Source: Thiococcus pfennigii (lineage in GTDB: Bacteria > Pseudomonadota > Gammaproteobacteria > Chromatiales > Chromatiaceae). From it: a DNA stretch of 64,000 nt. Both the position numbers and the translations under genes were made by a program. The notes under the pieces are model-generated. The model was given only the letters and a program-made list of their open reading frames with translations, was not told the origin of the DNA and ran no database searches. The stretch lies in NCBI RefSeq assembly GCF_016583835.1, contig NZ_NRRW01000001.1, forward strand, positions 124,001-188,000. Reading direction: 5' to 3'. Shown here piece by piece: positions 36,859 to 45,103 of this stretch (position 1 is its first letter; every line of letters starts with the position of its first letter).

Positions 36859-37557
36859 TCAGTCCCACGCCAGCGGCACCGAGAAGGCGTAGCCAACGCC
36901 ATGCTCGGTCAGGATCGGGCTCGGCCCGGGCCAGCGAGCAGCGAGCTTGCGTCGTGTGCGCCGCACGAGCGTCTCCAGCGCGCGCGCGGCGCTCTCGTCA
37001 TCGCGGGCGTAAAGCCCTTCGAGCAGCACACCACGCGCGACGGCCCGCCCATCGCCGAGCGCGAGCAACTCGAGGAGGCGGCACTCCTTTGGGCTGAGTT
37101 CGAGCAAATCGCCATCGGGTGTCGCGAGGGCGCGCCGTCGCGCCGAAAGCCGCCACCGCCCCGGGGAGCGGCTCACGGCCCGCAGCCTCTCGTAGCGTCG
37201 CGCCAGGCTGGCGATCGCGGCGGCAAGCTCCAAGTCGTCGACGGGCGCCCTAAGGAAGAGGTCGGCACCGGCACGATAGCAGCCGACTCGCAACTCGACG
37301 GTGTCCTCGGTGGCGATGCCGATGATAGCGCTCGCGCTGTTGCGCCTTGTGTGATCGATGAGGACCTGCCCCGGCGGATCGGGCAACTCGACGGCGATCA
37401 GCGCGACCGCGTAATGCCTGTCGCTCAGATGCCGGCGATAGGCATGGCCGTCGGACACGGCCGTGACTGCGTAGCCAGCTTGGCAGAGGTGCTCGACGAG
37501 GCGCGCCCGCACGGCAGTATCGCGCTCGACGAGGATCACGCAGACGGGCTCCGTCAT
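36859..37557 (-). CDS. OmpR-type response regulator with degenerate receiver domain
   Basis: 232 residues from ATG 37557. The receiver domain is recognisable (VCVILVERDTAVRARLVEHL, GYAVTAVSDG), but the phospho-acceptor position is Ala55 (VALIAVELPDPPG instead of xxLLDxxLPDxxG), and the conserved Lys is Ala104 (FLRAPVDDLEL). The C-terminal winged helix is intact: LLELSPKECRLLELLALGDG, SAARALETLVRRTRRKL and ILTEHGVGYAFS. It should therefore bind DNA without phosphorylation control, or be controlled by another signal. No histidine kinase is adjacent. Confidence 0.88.
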   Translation of the reverse strand: MTEPVCVILVERDTAVRARLVEHLCQAGYAVTAVSDGHAYRRHLSDRHYAVALIAVELPDPPGQVLIDHTRRNSASAIIGIATEDTVELRVGCYRAGADLFLRAPVDDLELAAAIASLARRYERLRAVSRSPGRWRLSARRRALATPDGDLLELSPKECRLLELLALGDGRAVARGVLLEGLYARDDESAARALETLVRRTRRKLAARWPGPSPILTEHGVGYAFSVPLAWD

Positions 37558-37651
37558 CGCAATCTCCCTATCTGTTCCGGATCTCTTCCGGCGCGAAGCC
37601 GGCGTCGTCCGATGCGGCCTGGCCCGACCGATCACCCGCCGGCCGCACATC

Positions 37652-37713
37652 AGGGCACCTTGAAGGATTCAAGGTGCACGCGCGGGGCAGGGGTGCCCCG
37701 CCGTTTTCCGTCG
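37652..37713 (+). repeat. Dispersed repeat family C, copy 2
   Basis: 62 bp matching the reverse complement of 2719-2780. This copy has a perfect 10-bp stem GCACCTTGAA-GGA-TTCAAGGTGC and a second hairpin GGGGCA-GGGG-TGCCCC, then CGCCGTTTTC. Confidence 0.7.
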
Positions 37714-37862
37714 TTACCTCACGTATAGCACCACCGCGGCGCGCGGGACGTCGGCGAGTTCGCAGAATCGGCCGGCGCTGACCACCTCGTCCCGATTCGG
37801 GCCGGCGGCTGCGTCGTGTCGACCTCGCGGCCAGGCCCGCCCCTTGAATTAGCGCCGTAGTC

Positions 37863-37968
37863 CTTCAACCTAAAAACGGCAGGCGACCGGTTCATCATGG
37901 ATTCAAATCGTTGAAATCGCGAAGGGGCTTTACGTGAGTCCTGCTCACCCGCTCGGCGAAGGCCGCTT
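37863..37968 (+). repeat. Dispersed repeat family B, copy 2
   Basis: Gap-free counterpart of 15951-16057, roughly four in five bases the same. It ends about 100 bp before the YegS-like start codon. It contains TTCAA-ATCG-TTGAA, a small palindrome that the other copy lacks in perfect form. Confidence 0.7.
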
Positions 37969-38065
37969 CCGCTTCGCGTCTTGAAAGATCGCCCTGATGG
38001 CAATTTTTCAAGGTGCCCCCTGGGTTCAATAAGAAACGGCTGATGCCATTGGCTACCCGATCGCT

Positions 38066-38932
38066 ATGTCGCGACGCATCGCCCTCATCGTCAATCCTCG
38101 CGCCGGGGCCGGCGATCTGTCGGTCGACCTCCTTGAGCAGCGCCTCGGGAGCGCGGGCGCGTCGGTCACCCGCTACGGGATCGACGCCCTGCGCGACACG
38201 GCCGCGGTCGATCGGGCCTTCGCGGATGCCGATGCCGTGGCCATCGGTGGTGGGGACGGCACCATCAATCATTTCATCGCCCCGATCCTGCGCCACGACC
38301 TGCCCCTCGGGGTCATCCCCCTCGGCACCGCCAACGATCTAGCGCGTACGCTCGACCTCCCGAGCGACCCCCTGCAGGCCGGTCGGCTCGTACTCGCCGG
38401 GCGCACGCGCCGCATCGATGTCGGTCAGGCCAACGACTGCCTGTTCTTCAACGCCGCCGGCAGCGGACTCAGCGTCGCAATCGGCGAGCAGCTGTCACAG
38501 GAAGAGAAGTCGCGGCTCGGAGTCGTGGCCTACGCCAAACACCTGTGGCGGCTCCTCGGTCGCGGCGAGGGCTTCCAGGTCCGGATCGACGGCGACGGGC
38601 TGAGGCTGCGTGGGCGGATCGTACAGGTCACGATCGCCAACGGCCGGCATTATGGCGGCGGCATGACGGTGCACGACGAAGCCCGCATCGACGATGCCAT
38701 GCTGACCGTCCTCGTCGTGCGGCCACGCTCGCTGCTGACCTACGTCCGCCACGTCTTCGCCTTCCGCTCCGGGCGCTTCCGCCCCGGCGCGCCGGTGGCC
38801 TGCGGGCGCACCCGCCGCCTGACGCTCCGCGCCCACCCGCCGCAGGCCGTCGCCGTCGACGGCGAGATCCGCACGACGACCCCGGCGAAGCTGCGGGTTC
38901 TCCCGCAGGCCGTGGCCGTCTATGTCCCCTGA
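38066..38932 (+). CDS. YegS/DAGK-family lipid kinase
   Basis: 288-residue kinase of the diacylglycerol/sphingosine kinase catalytic fold. Landmarks: N-terminal IALIVNPRAGAG, the nucleotide loop AIGGGDGTINHFIAPIL, LGVIPLGTANDLARTLDLP, and further GRTRRIDVGQAN and FFNAAGSGLSVAI. The C-terminal domain has VQVTIANGRHYGGGM and VAVDGEI. It would phosphorylate a lipid or polyol lipid, as YegS does with phosphatidylglycerol; the substrate here is unknown. The following gene starts nine bases after its stop, suggesting an operon. Confidence 0.92.
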   Translation: MSRRIALIVNPRAGAGDLSVDLLEQRLGSAGASVTRYGIDALRDTAAVDRAFADADAVAIGGGDGTINHFIAPILRHDLPLGVIPLGTANDLARTLDLPSDPLQAGRLVLAGRTRRIDVGQANDCLFFNAAGSGLSVAIGEQLSQEEKSRLGVVAYAKHLWRLLGRGEGFQVRIDGDGLRLRGRIVQVTIANGRHYGGGMTVHDEARIDDAMLTVLVVRPRSLLTYVRHVFAFRSGRFRPGAPVACGRTRRLTLRAHPPQAVAVDGEIRTTTPAKLRVLPQAVAVYVP

Positions 38933-38941
38933 GAGGACCCG

Positions 38942-39400
38942 ATGCACGAGTTCATCAAGCCTGAAGAGACGATTGCCCTGGACGAGGTCGCCCGGCGCGC
39001 CTGCGCGTTGCTCGAGGCCTGCGGCATGCTGGTCGATCAGCTTCCCGAAGAGGTCCCTGGTGCGCGACTGGCCTGCGAGCGGACGAAGGTCGCCAGCGCG
39101 CTCGAGCGGCTCACCGCCGCCCGCCAGCAGACCGGAGAATTGCCAGTCGCCGGCGACCTGGAGCAGGCCCAGTGGCATTCGCTCGGCCTGCGCCTCAAGA
39201 GCCTCTTCGGGGACGGTTCCGGCACCGCCGCCCTCGCCCGTGCCCTATTGAGCGAGTCCGACGCCCTCGCCGCCGAGATCGCAGCCGCCCGGCGATTCGC
39301 GCTGCCGCCGGATGTCGCCGATACGTTGCAGGACCTGGCCGAGCGGGTCGCCGACCTGGCCGGGGCGCTACGCATCCCCGCCGGGATCAGCGCAGCCTGA
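38942..39400 (+). CDS. Hypothetical helical protein co-transcribed with the lipid kinase
   Basis: 152 residues, with GAGAGGA just before ATG 38942. Almost entirely helical and rich in Ala, Leu and Glu (DEVARRACALLEACGMLVDQ, VASALERLTAARQQTGELPV, ADTLQDLAERVADLAGALRI). There is no signal peptide and no known domain. It is nine bases downstream of the YegS-like gene and its last 14 bases overlap the 3' end of the convergent tonB gene. Confidence 0.7.
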   Translation: MHEFIKPEETIALDEVARRACALLEACGMLVDQLPEEVPGARLACERTKVASALERLTAARQQTGELPVAGDLEQAQWHSLGLRLKSLFGDGSGTAALARALLSESDALAAEIAAARRFALPPDVADTLQDLAERVADLAGALRIPAGISAA

Positions 39401-40190
39401 AGTCGATCGGCACGGTGACGGTGAGCTGGGCCTGGCGCATCTCCGGCGGGATCGCCGGCAGCGGCGCCGCTCGGCGCAGCAGGGCCTCGACCTCCTCGTC
39501 GAGGAGCGGGTGGCCGGAGCTCTCGAGGATCCGGTGCGAGACCAGGTGGCCGCGGCGGTCGATCGTGAAGACGACCTTGACGGTCCCCTCCTGATGGCGC
39601 CGCCGGGCATGGCTCGGGTAGCGCTTGTGACGGTTGAGCCAGGCGGCGAGCCGACCGTAGTAGTTTCCGGTCGCCGCCGAGCCGCTGTCGCCGCCGGCCC
39701 CCTGGCCACCACGCGCGCCGCTGCCGCCCCGACCGACCTGACCGGTCTGGCCGTCCCCGGCACTCGCGGCCTGGACGCTGCGCCGCGAGGGGGCCTCGGC
39801 GCCGGCCTTGGTCGACGGCTTGGGGGTCGTCTTCTTCACCGGTTGGGGCTTGGGCTTGGGTTTCGGGTCGGACCTCGGCAGGGTGCGGGCGACCGTCGGC
39901 GCCGGCGGCTCGACCTCCTGCGCGGCGACGGTCTCGAGCGTCTCGACGATCGGTTCCGGCGCTAGAGGTTCGAGCACCGTCGCCGCCTCGGCCGGGGCCG
40001 CGACAGACGCGGCGACCTCGGTGGGCGACGGCCCGCCGCCGGCCGACCCGCCGGGCGGCCCGAGTTCGATCGTGATCGGCACCGCGAGCACCGGCGTCGA
40101 CGGCCGGGACGTGAAGGCCATCACCAAGGCGGCGTGGCACAGCCCAGCCAGCATCAGCGCGACCAGCCAGTGGCGGGGACGGATCTCCAT
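39387..40190 (-). CDS. tonB: TonB energy-transducing protein
   Basis: 267 residues. An N-terminal membrane anchor (WLVALMLAGLCHAALVMAF) is followed by a Pro/Lys-rich periplasmic spacer (DPKPKPKPQPVKKTTPKPST), a Gly-rich section, and the C-terminal TonB domain: YYGRLAAWLNRHKRYPSHAR, EGTVKVVFTIDRRGHL and GHPLLDEEVEALLRRAAPLP. It couples the proton-motive force, via ExbB/ExbD, to outer-membrane siderophore or vitamin receptors. It is the last gene of an exbB-exbD-exbD-tonB operon behind a Fur-like box; no receptor gene is in the window. Confidence 0.94.
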   Translation of the reverse strand: MEIRPRHWLVALMLAGLCHAALVMAFTSRPSTPVLAVPITIELGPPGGSAGGGPSPTEVAASVAAPAEAATVLEPLAPEPIVETLETVAAQEVEPPAPTVARTLPRSDPKPKPKPQPVKKTTPKPSTKAGAEAPSRRSVQAASAGDGQTGQVGRGGSGARGGQGAGGDSGSAATGNYYGRLAAWLNRHKRYPSHARRRHQEGTVKVVFTIDRRGHLVSHRILESSGHPLLDEEVEALLRRAAPLPAIPPEMRQAQLTVTVPIDFRLR

Positions 40191-40612
40191 CAGCCGGCCC
40201 GTGCGGTCAACAGCGTGACCCGGGCGACACCGGCGGCCCGCAGGGTATCGAGGGTCTGGCGCAGGTGGCCCGAGCGCACGCCGGCATCGGCCTTGATCGT
40301 CACGCGACCGGGCGACTCGCGGTCCGCCGCCCGGTTCTCCGCCGACCAGGCGGCCAGGCGGGCGCCGAGGGTCGCCGGGTCGAGGACCTCGCCATCGAGG
40401 GCGAGGCGCCCGTCGGCGCCGATCAGGAGCACCCGCTCCTCTGTGGACGCGCCGTCGCCGTGACGCGAGGCCGGCGGCTCGACCGGGAAGGGGTCACTCG
40501 GCGCGACGCGGCCGACGACCATGAAGAAGATCAGCATCAGGAAGATGATGTTGATCAGCGGGATTAGATGATCGTCCTGGCGGCGACGCGCCACCGGCGA
40601 GATGAGCTTCAT
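40190..40612 (-). CDS. exbD: ExbD/TolR-family biopolymer transport protein (second copy)
   Basis: 140 residues from ATG 40612. One transmembrane helix near the N-terminus (IPLINIIFLMLIFFMVVGRV) with an Asn in PLIN where most ExbD proteins carry the proton-conducting Asp (PLID). The periplasmic part ends RVTIKADAGVRSGHLRQTL and VARVTLLTARA. It overlaps the first exbD stop (ATGA) and its stop shares the base at 40190 with the tonB start. The D-to-N change suggests a non-conducting paralogue that pairs with the other ExbD. Confidence 0.92.
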   Translation of the reverse strand: MKLISPVARRRQDDHLIPLINIIFLMLIFFMVVGRVAPSDPFPVEPPASRHGDGASTEERVLLIGADGRLALDGEVLDPATLGARLAAWSAENRAADRESPGRVTIKADAGVRSGHLRQTLDTLRAAGVARVTLLTARAG

Positions 40613-41001
40613 TGCAGGTTCAGCTCCTCGACGCCGGCTGCTACGAGCCGGTCGATGACCGAGATGATGGGTTGGAGCGTCGCGTCGGCGGCCGGCTGGA
40701 CGACGACGGCAAGTTCCGGGTCGTCGGCGAGGCGCTCGCCGATGGCGCGCTCCAGGCCGGGGACATCGATCGGCTCGCCGTTGAGGTCGACCTGCCCGTC
40801 CCCGTGCACGCGCACGAGCACGGCCGACGACTCGGCCCGCCGCTCGCCCTGGGCGAGGGTCGGGGCGTTCATCGTCAACGCCTGCCACTGCTGGAACTGC
40901 GAGGCCAGCAGGAAGAACAGGAGCAGGATGAAGACGACGTCGATCAGCGGCGTCAGGCTGATCGCGCGCCCGGCGGGGCGCGCCGGCAGATCAAGTCGCA
41001 T
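40609..41001 (-). CDS. exbD: ExbD/TolR-family biopolymer transport protein (first copy)
   Basis: 130 residues. The N-terminal helix ISLTPLIDVVFILLLFFLLA carries the conserved proton-path Asp (PLIDVVF) that is absent in its neighbour. The periplasmic domain is typical (VHGDGQVDLNGEPIDVPGLE, and LAVVVQPAADATLQPIISVI). It overlaps the exbB 3' end by 11 bases and the second exbD by four. Confidence 0.93.
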   Translation of the reverse strand: MRLDLPARPAGRAISLTPLIDVVFILLLFFLLASQFQQWQALTMNAPTLAQGERRAESSAVLVRVHGDGQVDLNGEPIDVPGLERAIGERLADDPELAVVVQPAADATLQPIISVIDRLVAAGVEELNLQ

Positions 41002-41869
41002 AGCCGACCTCGACCGCCGGCGCCGGCGCCGCCGCCCGCCCCTCGCCCGCGTACCCCGGCGGTGCCCCGAGCGCGCGCGTGAAGACCCGAGTGACAGCGT
41101 CCTCCATCTGGTGGCCGCAGCGCTCGACGCGCCGCTCCAGCCAGCTGTGCACGAGGACCACCGGGATGGCGACGGCGAGGCCGACCGCGGTGGTCAGGAG
41201 CGCCTCCCAGATGCCGCCGGAGAGGACCGCCGGGTCGACCTGCGAGCCGACCGCCTCGAGCTGACGGAAGGCCTCGATCATCCCGAGCACGGTGCCGAGG
41301 AGACCGAGCAGCGGGCTCAGGGTGCCGATGATCTCGAGCGCCCGCAGGTAGCTGCGCAGCTGCTCGAGCTGCGCCCCGGCGACCCGCACCAACTCCTCGC
41401 GCAGGGTCGCGAGATCGACGCCCGGGCGCCCGAGACCCGTCATCGCCAGGTGGACGACGCGGGCCACCGGCTGGGGCTGGTCGGCCATCAAGGCGATCGC
41501 CGCGGTCGCCTCGTGGCGATACCAGAGCGCGAGCGCCTCGTCGACGGGCCGGCCGACACCGAGGCGCAGATGCATGAACTGCCACAGCTTGAGCAGCACG
41601 ATCGCGAGCGCCACCATCGACAGCCCGGCCAGGATCACGACCACAGGACCGCCGGCATCGAAGGCCCCGACGAGTTGCATGAGGAAGGCATCGGGCCAGC
41701 CGGCGCCGCCGTCCGACGCCGCGGCCGAAACCGCATCGAGCGGCGGCGGGGCCAGCGCCGAATCGCCCGGCTGGACCGCGCCTTGCGACACGGCGTTCGT
41801 TGCGACCGATGGGTCGGCCTCGACGGGCGCCGTCACCGGCGCGACGGTCGTATCGTCTTGATCGGTCAT
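40991..41869 (-). CDS. exbB: ExbB/TolQ-family proton channel protein
   Basis: 292 residues from ATG 41869 (MTDQDDTTVAPVTAPVEADP), with a Pro/Ala/Ser-rich N-terminal extension. Three transmembrane helices: VVVILAGLSMVALAIVLLKL, then after a cytoplasmic loop LSPLLGLLGTVLGMIEAF and GIWEALLTTAVGLAVAIPVV, the last holding the conserved Thr residues of the family. The loop is long (ALWYRHEATAAIALMADQPQ). ExbB with ExbD forms the motor energising TonB. First of the four motor genes, about 120 bp after an uncharacterised gene. Confidence 0.93.
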   Translation of the reverse strand: MTDQDDTTVAPVTAPVEADPSVATNAVSQGAVQPGDSALAPPPLDAVSAAASDGGAGWPDAFLMQLVGAFDAGGPVVVILAGLSMVALAIVLLKLWQFMHLRLGVGRPVDEALALWYRHEATAAIALMADQPQPVARVVHLAMTGLGRPGVDLATLREELVRVAGAQLEQLRSYLRALEIIGTLSPLLGLLGTVLGMIEAFRQLEAVGSQVDPAVLSGGIWEALLTTAVGLAVAIPVVLVHSWLERRVERCGHQMEDAVTRVFTRALGAPPGYAGEGRAAAPAPAVEVGYAT

Positions 41870-41987
41870 TCGATGTGCCCCAGCTATGAGCGCTGGCCCG
41901 CGTCGGCCGTCGGGCGGCGCTGGACCGTTTCCAGGTTGAAGCGTTGCCTGCCCCGCCGCATCCGCTCCGGGCGCGACCGGGCCACGG

Positions 41988-42479
41988 TCACTTGAACAGA
42001 CCCACCGGTGTGCGCGAGGAAAGGGCGATCTTGTCGAGGCAGCCCGCCACGGGCAGGCTGGCGGCGGCGCAGCGCACCAGATCGTTGACGAGTATGCGCC
42101 CGAGCGCATCGCACCGGGTCGCGGCGATCTCGAAGAGCTTGACGGTCGTCTTGGCGGGGGCGATCGGCGCGGCATCGAGGGTCAGGCGCCGCAGGATGAG
42201 GCCATCGGTGTCGAACAGGACCAGATCGAGCTGCAAGGCGTCGAAGGCGAGCCCGGTCGCATTGTCGAAGACCAGATAGGCCAGGCAGGACCCGTCGCGC
42301 CCTTCGAGCTTGTTCAGTTCGATGCCGAGCGGCCCGTCGGCCAACGACACCGCCGACCCGAGCCCTGCGATCGCCGCCACCGCGAGCGCCGCGACCATGG
42401 GGCCGCGGCGCCCCGCTTGGGCCGGCCGCTTCGTGAGGATCCGTCTTGACCAAGAGACCTTGCGCATTGCCCGTGCCAT
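41988..42479 (-). CDS. Uncharacterised exported protein leading the tonB operon
   Basis: 163 residues from ATG 42479, the first gene downstream of the Fur-like box. The N-terminus (RRILTKRPAQAGRRGPM, then VAALAVAAIAGLGSAVSLAD) has twin arginines and a hydrophobic core with a possible cleavage site, suggesting Tat or Sec export. The mature part is beta-rich: LGIELNKLEGRDGSCLAYLV, LDLVLFDTDGLILRRLTL and a Cys pair (RCDALGRILVNDLVRC). I know no domain. Its position suggests a periplasmic helper of the TonB machine; this is inference. Confidence 0.78.
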   Translation of the reverse strand: MARAMRKVSWSRRILTKRPAQAGRRGPMVAALAVAAIAGLGSAVSLADGPLGIELNKLEGRDGSCLAYLVFDNATGLAFDALQLDLVLFDTDGLILRRLTLDAAPIAPAKTTVKLFEIAATRCDALGRILVNDLVRCAAASLPVAGCLDKIALSSRTPVGLFK

Positions 42480-42499
42480 CCATCCGGCGAATCAATCGC

Positions 42500-42520
42500 G
42501 ATAAATTCTCATTCCCATTC
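42500..42520 (-). promoter_or_regulatory. Fur-like box before the tonB operon
   Basis: On the minus strand the 21 bases read GAATGGGAATGAGAATTTAT then C, 21-41 bases upstream of the ATG at 42479. The AATGAGAAT core matches the Fur consensus, and the flanks are A+T-rich against a G+C-rich background. Expected to repress the operon when iron is plentiful. Confidence 0.6.
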
Positions 42521-42542
42521 TACGAGAGATAGGCCGCGTCCT

Positions 42543-43307
42543 TCAAGGACCCGCTGCTCGGCGATCAGCGCGCCGTGGCCCCTCGGGCGGGCGGCGCGCG
42601 AGGAGCGGCCGCCCGGCGATCAGGTCCGCGATCAGGAACGGCAGATAGTAGACGAAGCAGGAGACGAGACCGACGCCGACCAGGCCTAGGATGTACCAGG
42701 GCCAGGGGCCGAGATGGTCCATCAGCGAGGCCTGCGACGGCTTGGCGCAGAGGTAGAGGTAGTTGGTGTCGAGCCAGAGGTTGAGCGGCGCGATGATCGG
42801 GATCAGCGCGAGGACGGCGGCGACCGACCAGGCGATCGAAGCGACATGGGGGCGGAAGCGATAGACGAGCATCGCATAGAGGACGCCGACGACGACCAAC
42901 CCATGCCCGATGAAGAAGACGAGGTAGGCCGGCGCCGGGAAGCCGAGGGTCAGGTCCGGCGTGAGCAGGGCCTGGAGCGTGCCGGCGCAGGCCCAGAAGT
43001 AGACGATCTCGTAGGCGCGATAGGAGCGCGCGATCAGCATCCAGGCGGTCACGAAGATCGCAATGCCACACAGGTGCAGCGGCAGCACATGGTTCCAGGC
43101 GCGCCCATAGAGGGTGATTTGCAGCCAGATCGTCAGCCCTTCGTGGACGATTAGGAGGACCCCGATCAGCACCCCCAGGCGCTGCTGCCAACCCGGCGTG
43201 AGCACCCGTCGCGCGAGCAGCGCCACGCCGAGGGCGACGGCGGCGATCCCTGCCAGCGTCGCCAGGTGGGCGGCCCCGAACAGGGTGAATGCCTCGGCCG
43301 TATGCAT
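42543..43307 (-). CDS. TIGR02206/YwaF-type integral membrane protein
   Basis: 254 residues with about seven transmembrane helices. The family layout is visible: start AFTLFGAAHLATLAGIAAVA, GLTIWLQITLYGRAWNHVLP followed by LHLCGIAIF, then GTLQALLTPDLTLGFPAPAY and FFIGHGLVVVGVLYAML, and NYLYLCAKPSQASLMDHLGP with WPWYILGL. These Leu/His/Cys and FP blocks define the YwaF/TIGR02206 group; its function is unknown. The start is ATG 43307, divergent from the DUF2189 gene. Confidence 0.88.
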   Translation of the reverse strand: MHTAEAFTLFGAAHLATLAGIAAVALGVALLARRVLTPGWQQRLGVLIGVLLIVHEGLTIWLQITLYGRAWNHVLPLHLCGIAIFVTAWMLIARSYRAYEIVYFWACAGTLQALLTPDLTLGFPAPAYLVFFIGHGLVVVGVLYAMLVYRFRPHVASIAWSVAAVLALIPIIAPLNLWLDTNYLYLCAKPSQASLMDHLGPWPWYILGLVGVGLVSCFVYYLPFLIADLIAGRPLLARRPPEGPRRADRRAAGP

Positions 43308-43414
43308 CGCCTTGCCCCTCGTGTGCGTTCAGACCATGCGCCTTGAAGGTCGCGCCCCGAGGCTCGATTAAGCGGAGAGGCCGTCCCGCCGGCCACCACG
43401 ATAAGGAGGACACC

Positions 43415-44191
43415 ATGGCCACCCACCCGCTGTCGTCCGCCTCGGCCCAGTCCCCGGGACCGCCCGAGATCCGCCAGATCGACCTCGCCGCGCCCTTCGC
43501 CTGGCTCGCAGCCGGCCTGCGCACCTTCGTCGCCGCCCCACTCTACAGCCTACTCTACGGCGCCCTGTTCGCCCTCGCCTGCCTGGGGACAATCGCGCTG
43601 ACTCGCCAGCTGCCCTGGCTGACGATCACCTTCGTGACCGGCCTGCTACTGATCGGCCACTACTTGGCTGCCGGTCTCTACCCGGCCGCCGAACAACACC
43701 GCCAGGGCCAGCCGATCCGCATCGGCGCGGCCCTCGCGCAGTTGCGGAGCCGCGCCACCAATCTCGCCTTCTTCGCCGTCTTCCTCGTTCTGGTGATGAC
43801 CGCCTGGGTCCGCCTCTCCTCGCTCCTCTTCGCCTTTATGTTCACGACCCTCTCGCCGCCGATCGATGGGCTTCTCGGGATCTTCTCCGGCCGCGCCGAC
43901 CCGATCGTCCTCGGCTTCTTCATCCTCATCGGCTTCGCGCTGGCACTGACGGTCTTCGTCTGCAGCGCCATCGCCGTACCGCTGATCGTCGATCGCGACC
44001 AGAGCCCGGTGACGGCCATCGTCATCAGCGCCCGGGCGGTGATGCGCAACTGGCGTGCGATGCTCCTGTGGGCAGCGCTGATCACGGCCGCGACCCTGAT
44101 TGGGATCTCGACCGCCTTCGCCGCAATGCTCGTGATCTTCCCGATCCTCGGCTATGCGACCTGGCACAGCTACCGCGCCCTCATCGCCTGA
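43415..44191 (+). CDS. DUF2189 membrane protein
   Basis: 258 residues from ATG 43415, with AAGGAGG ahead. Six hydrophobic segments. Typical DUF2189 text: QIDLAAPFAWLAAGLRTFVA, PLYSLLYGALFALACLG, LAAGLYPAAEQHRQGQPIRI, and near the end SARAVMRNWRAMLLWAALIT with FPILGYATWHSYRALIA. Function unknown; such genes are often found near cytochrome c oxidase or cytochrome genes, and here a haem protein gene follows about 290 bp downstream. It is the first of a run of plus-strand genes. Confidence 0.88.
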   Translation: MATHPLSSASAQSPGPPEIRQIDLAAPFAWLAAGLRTFVAAPLYSLLYGALFALACLGTIALTRQLPWLTITFVTGLLLIGHYLAAGLYPAAEQHRQGQPIRIGAALAQLRSRATNLAFFAVFLVLVMTAWVRLSSLLFAFMFTTLSPPIDGLLGIFSGRADPIVLGFFILIGFALALTVFVCSAIAVPLIVDRDQSPVTAIVISARAVMRNWRAMLLWAALITAATLIGISTAFAAMLVIFPILGYATWHSYRALIA

Positions 44192-44480
44192 GCCCACACC
44201 CGCCCAAGGCCCGTGCGGGGCGCCGTGCGGTTCCTTGGCCCACGCCCTTTGGGGTAGACTTCGGCGGCAACGACGACCAGGCCAGCCGTCGGCTCGCCAG
44301 GGGGCGACGGCTTCGAGCTGCACCGTCCGCACTCGGCGATGGCCGGCCGTATGCCGGAGACCTCGCGGCGGAATCCCGAGGCGCACCCGGCGAACCGGAT
44401 CGACACCCGCGGGGCCTTGCCATCGCACGATCTTGCGCCCGGCCATCCCGAAACCCAACGATGACGAGGAGTCCCAGTCG

Positions 44481-45059
44481 ATGAAGACCCGCCACCTGAT
44501 CGGCAGCCTGCCCCTGCTCACCCTCTGTTGCGGCCTCGCGAGCGCCGCGGACGAGGCACCCAACCCGAACGTCGCCGAGGCGAAGGGCATCATCCAGCAG
44601 TTCGCCACAGAACTCCAGGGCGAGCTCCAGGCGGCGATGCAGGAGGGCGGCCCGGTCCAGGCCATCGAGGTCTGCAAGGAGCGCGCCCCCGGCATCGCCG
44701 AGGAACTGTCGGCCCAGACCGGCTGGACCGTGGGCCGCACCAGCCTGAAGACGCGCAATGTCGCGCACAATCGCCCGGATCCCTGGGAGGCCGAGGTCCT
44801 CGCGCGCTTCGATGCCCGACAGGCGGCTGGCGAGGATGTCCAGACGATGGCCTATGCCGAGGTCGTGGACGGGGAGGACGGCAAGCGGTTCCGGTTCATG
44901 AAGGCCATCCCGACCGCCGAGATCTGCCTCGCGTGCCATGGCCAGGACGTCGCCCCCAAGGTTGCCGAGGCGCTCGACGCCGCCTACCCGGACGATCAGG
45001 CCCGCGGCTACGAGGTCGGCGAGGTCCGTGGGGCCTTCAGCCTGAGCAAGCCGCTCTGA
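44481..45059 (+). CDS. Tll0287-like (DUF3365) periplasmic haem protein
   Basis: 192 residues. The signal peptide is MKTRHLIGSLPLLTLCCGLA, cut after ASA. The body fits the Tll0287/DUF3365 fold, a PAS-like haem-binding domain: VQAIEVCKERAPGIAEELSA, WTVGRTSLKTRNVAHNRPDP, WEAEVLARFDAR and RFMKAIPTAEICLACHG. Cys149, Cys152 and His153 (CLACH) form one c-type haem site. It probably acts as a redox or gas sensor or a monohaem electron carrier. Upstream ATGACGAGGAG gives the ribosome site. Confidence 0.88.
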   Translation: MKTRHLIGSLPLLTLCCGLASAADEAPNPNVAEAKGIIQQFATELQGELQAAMQEGGPVQAIEVCKERAPGIAEELSAQTGWTVGRTSLKTRNVAHNRPDPWEAEVLARFDARQAAGEDVQTMAYAEVVDGEDGKRFRFMKAIPTAEICLACHGQDVAPKVAEALDAAYPDDQARGYEVGEVRGAFSLSKPL

Positions 45060-45103
45060 GTGCCGACCGCGCGGCCTGACCTCCCGCCGCTGGACCCAAG
45101 ACC

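Larger units (their letters stand above)
37558..38065. other. Divergent intergenic region carrying repeats C copy 2 and B copy 2
   Basis: 508 bp between the response-regulator gene and the YegS-like gene. It holds two members of two different repeat families (37652-37713 and 37863-37968) and a further imperfect palindrome at about 37980-38020 (CTTGAAA...TTTCAAG). No gene seen. Confidence 0.6.
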
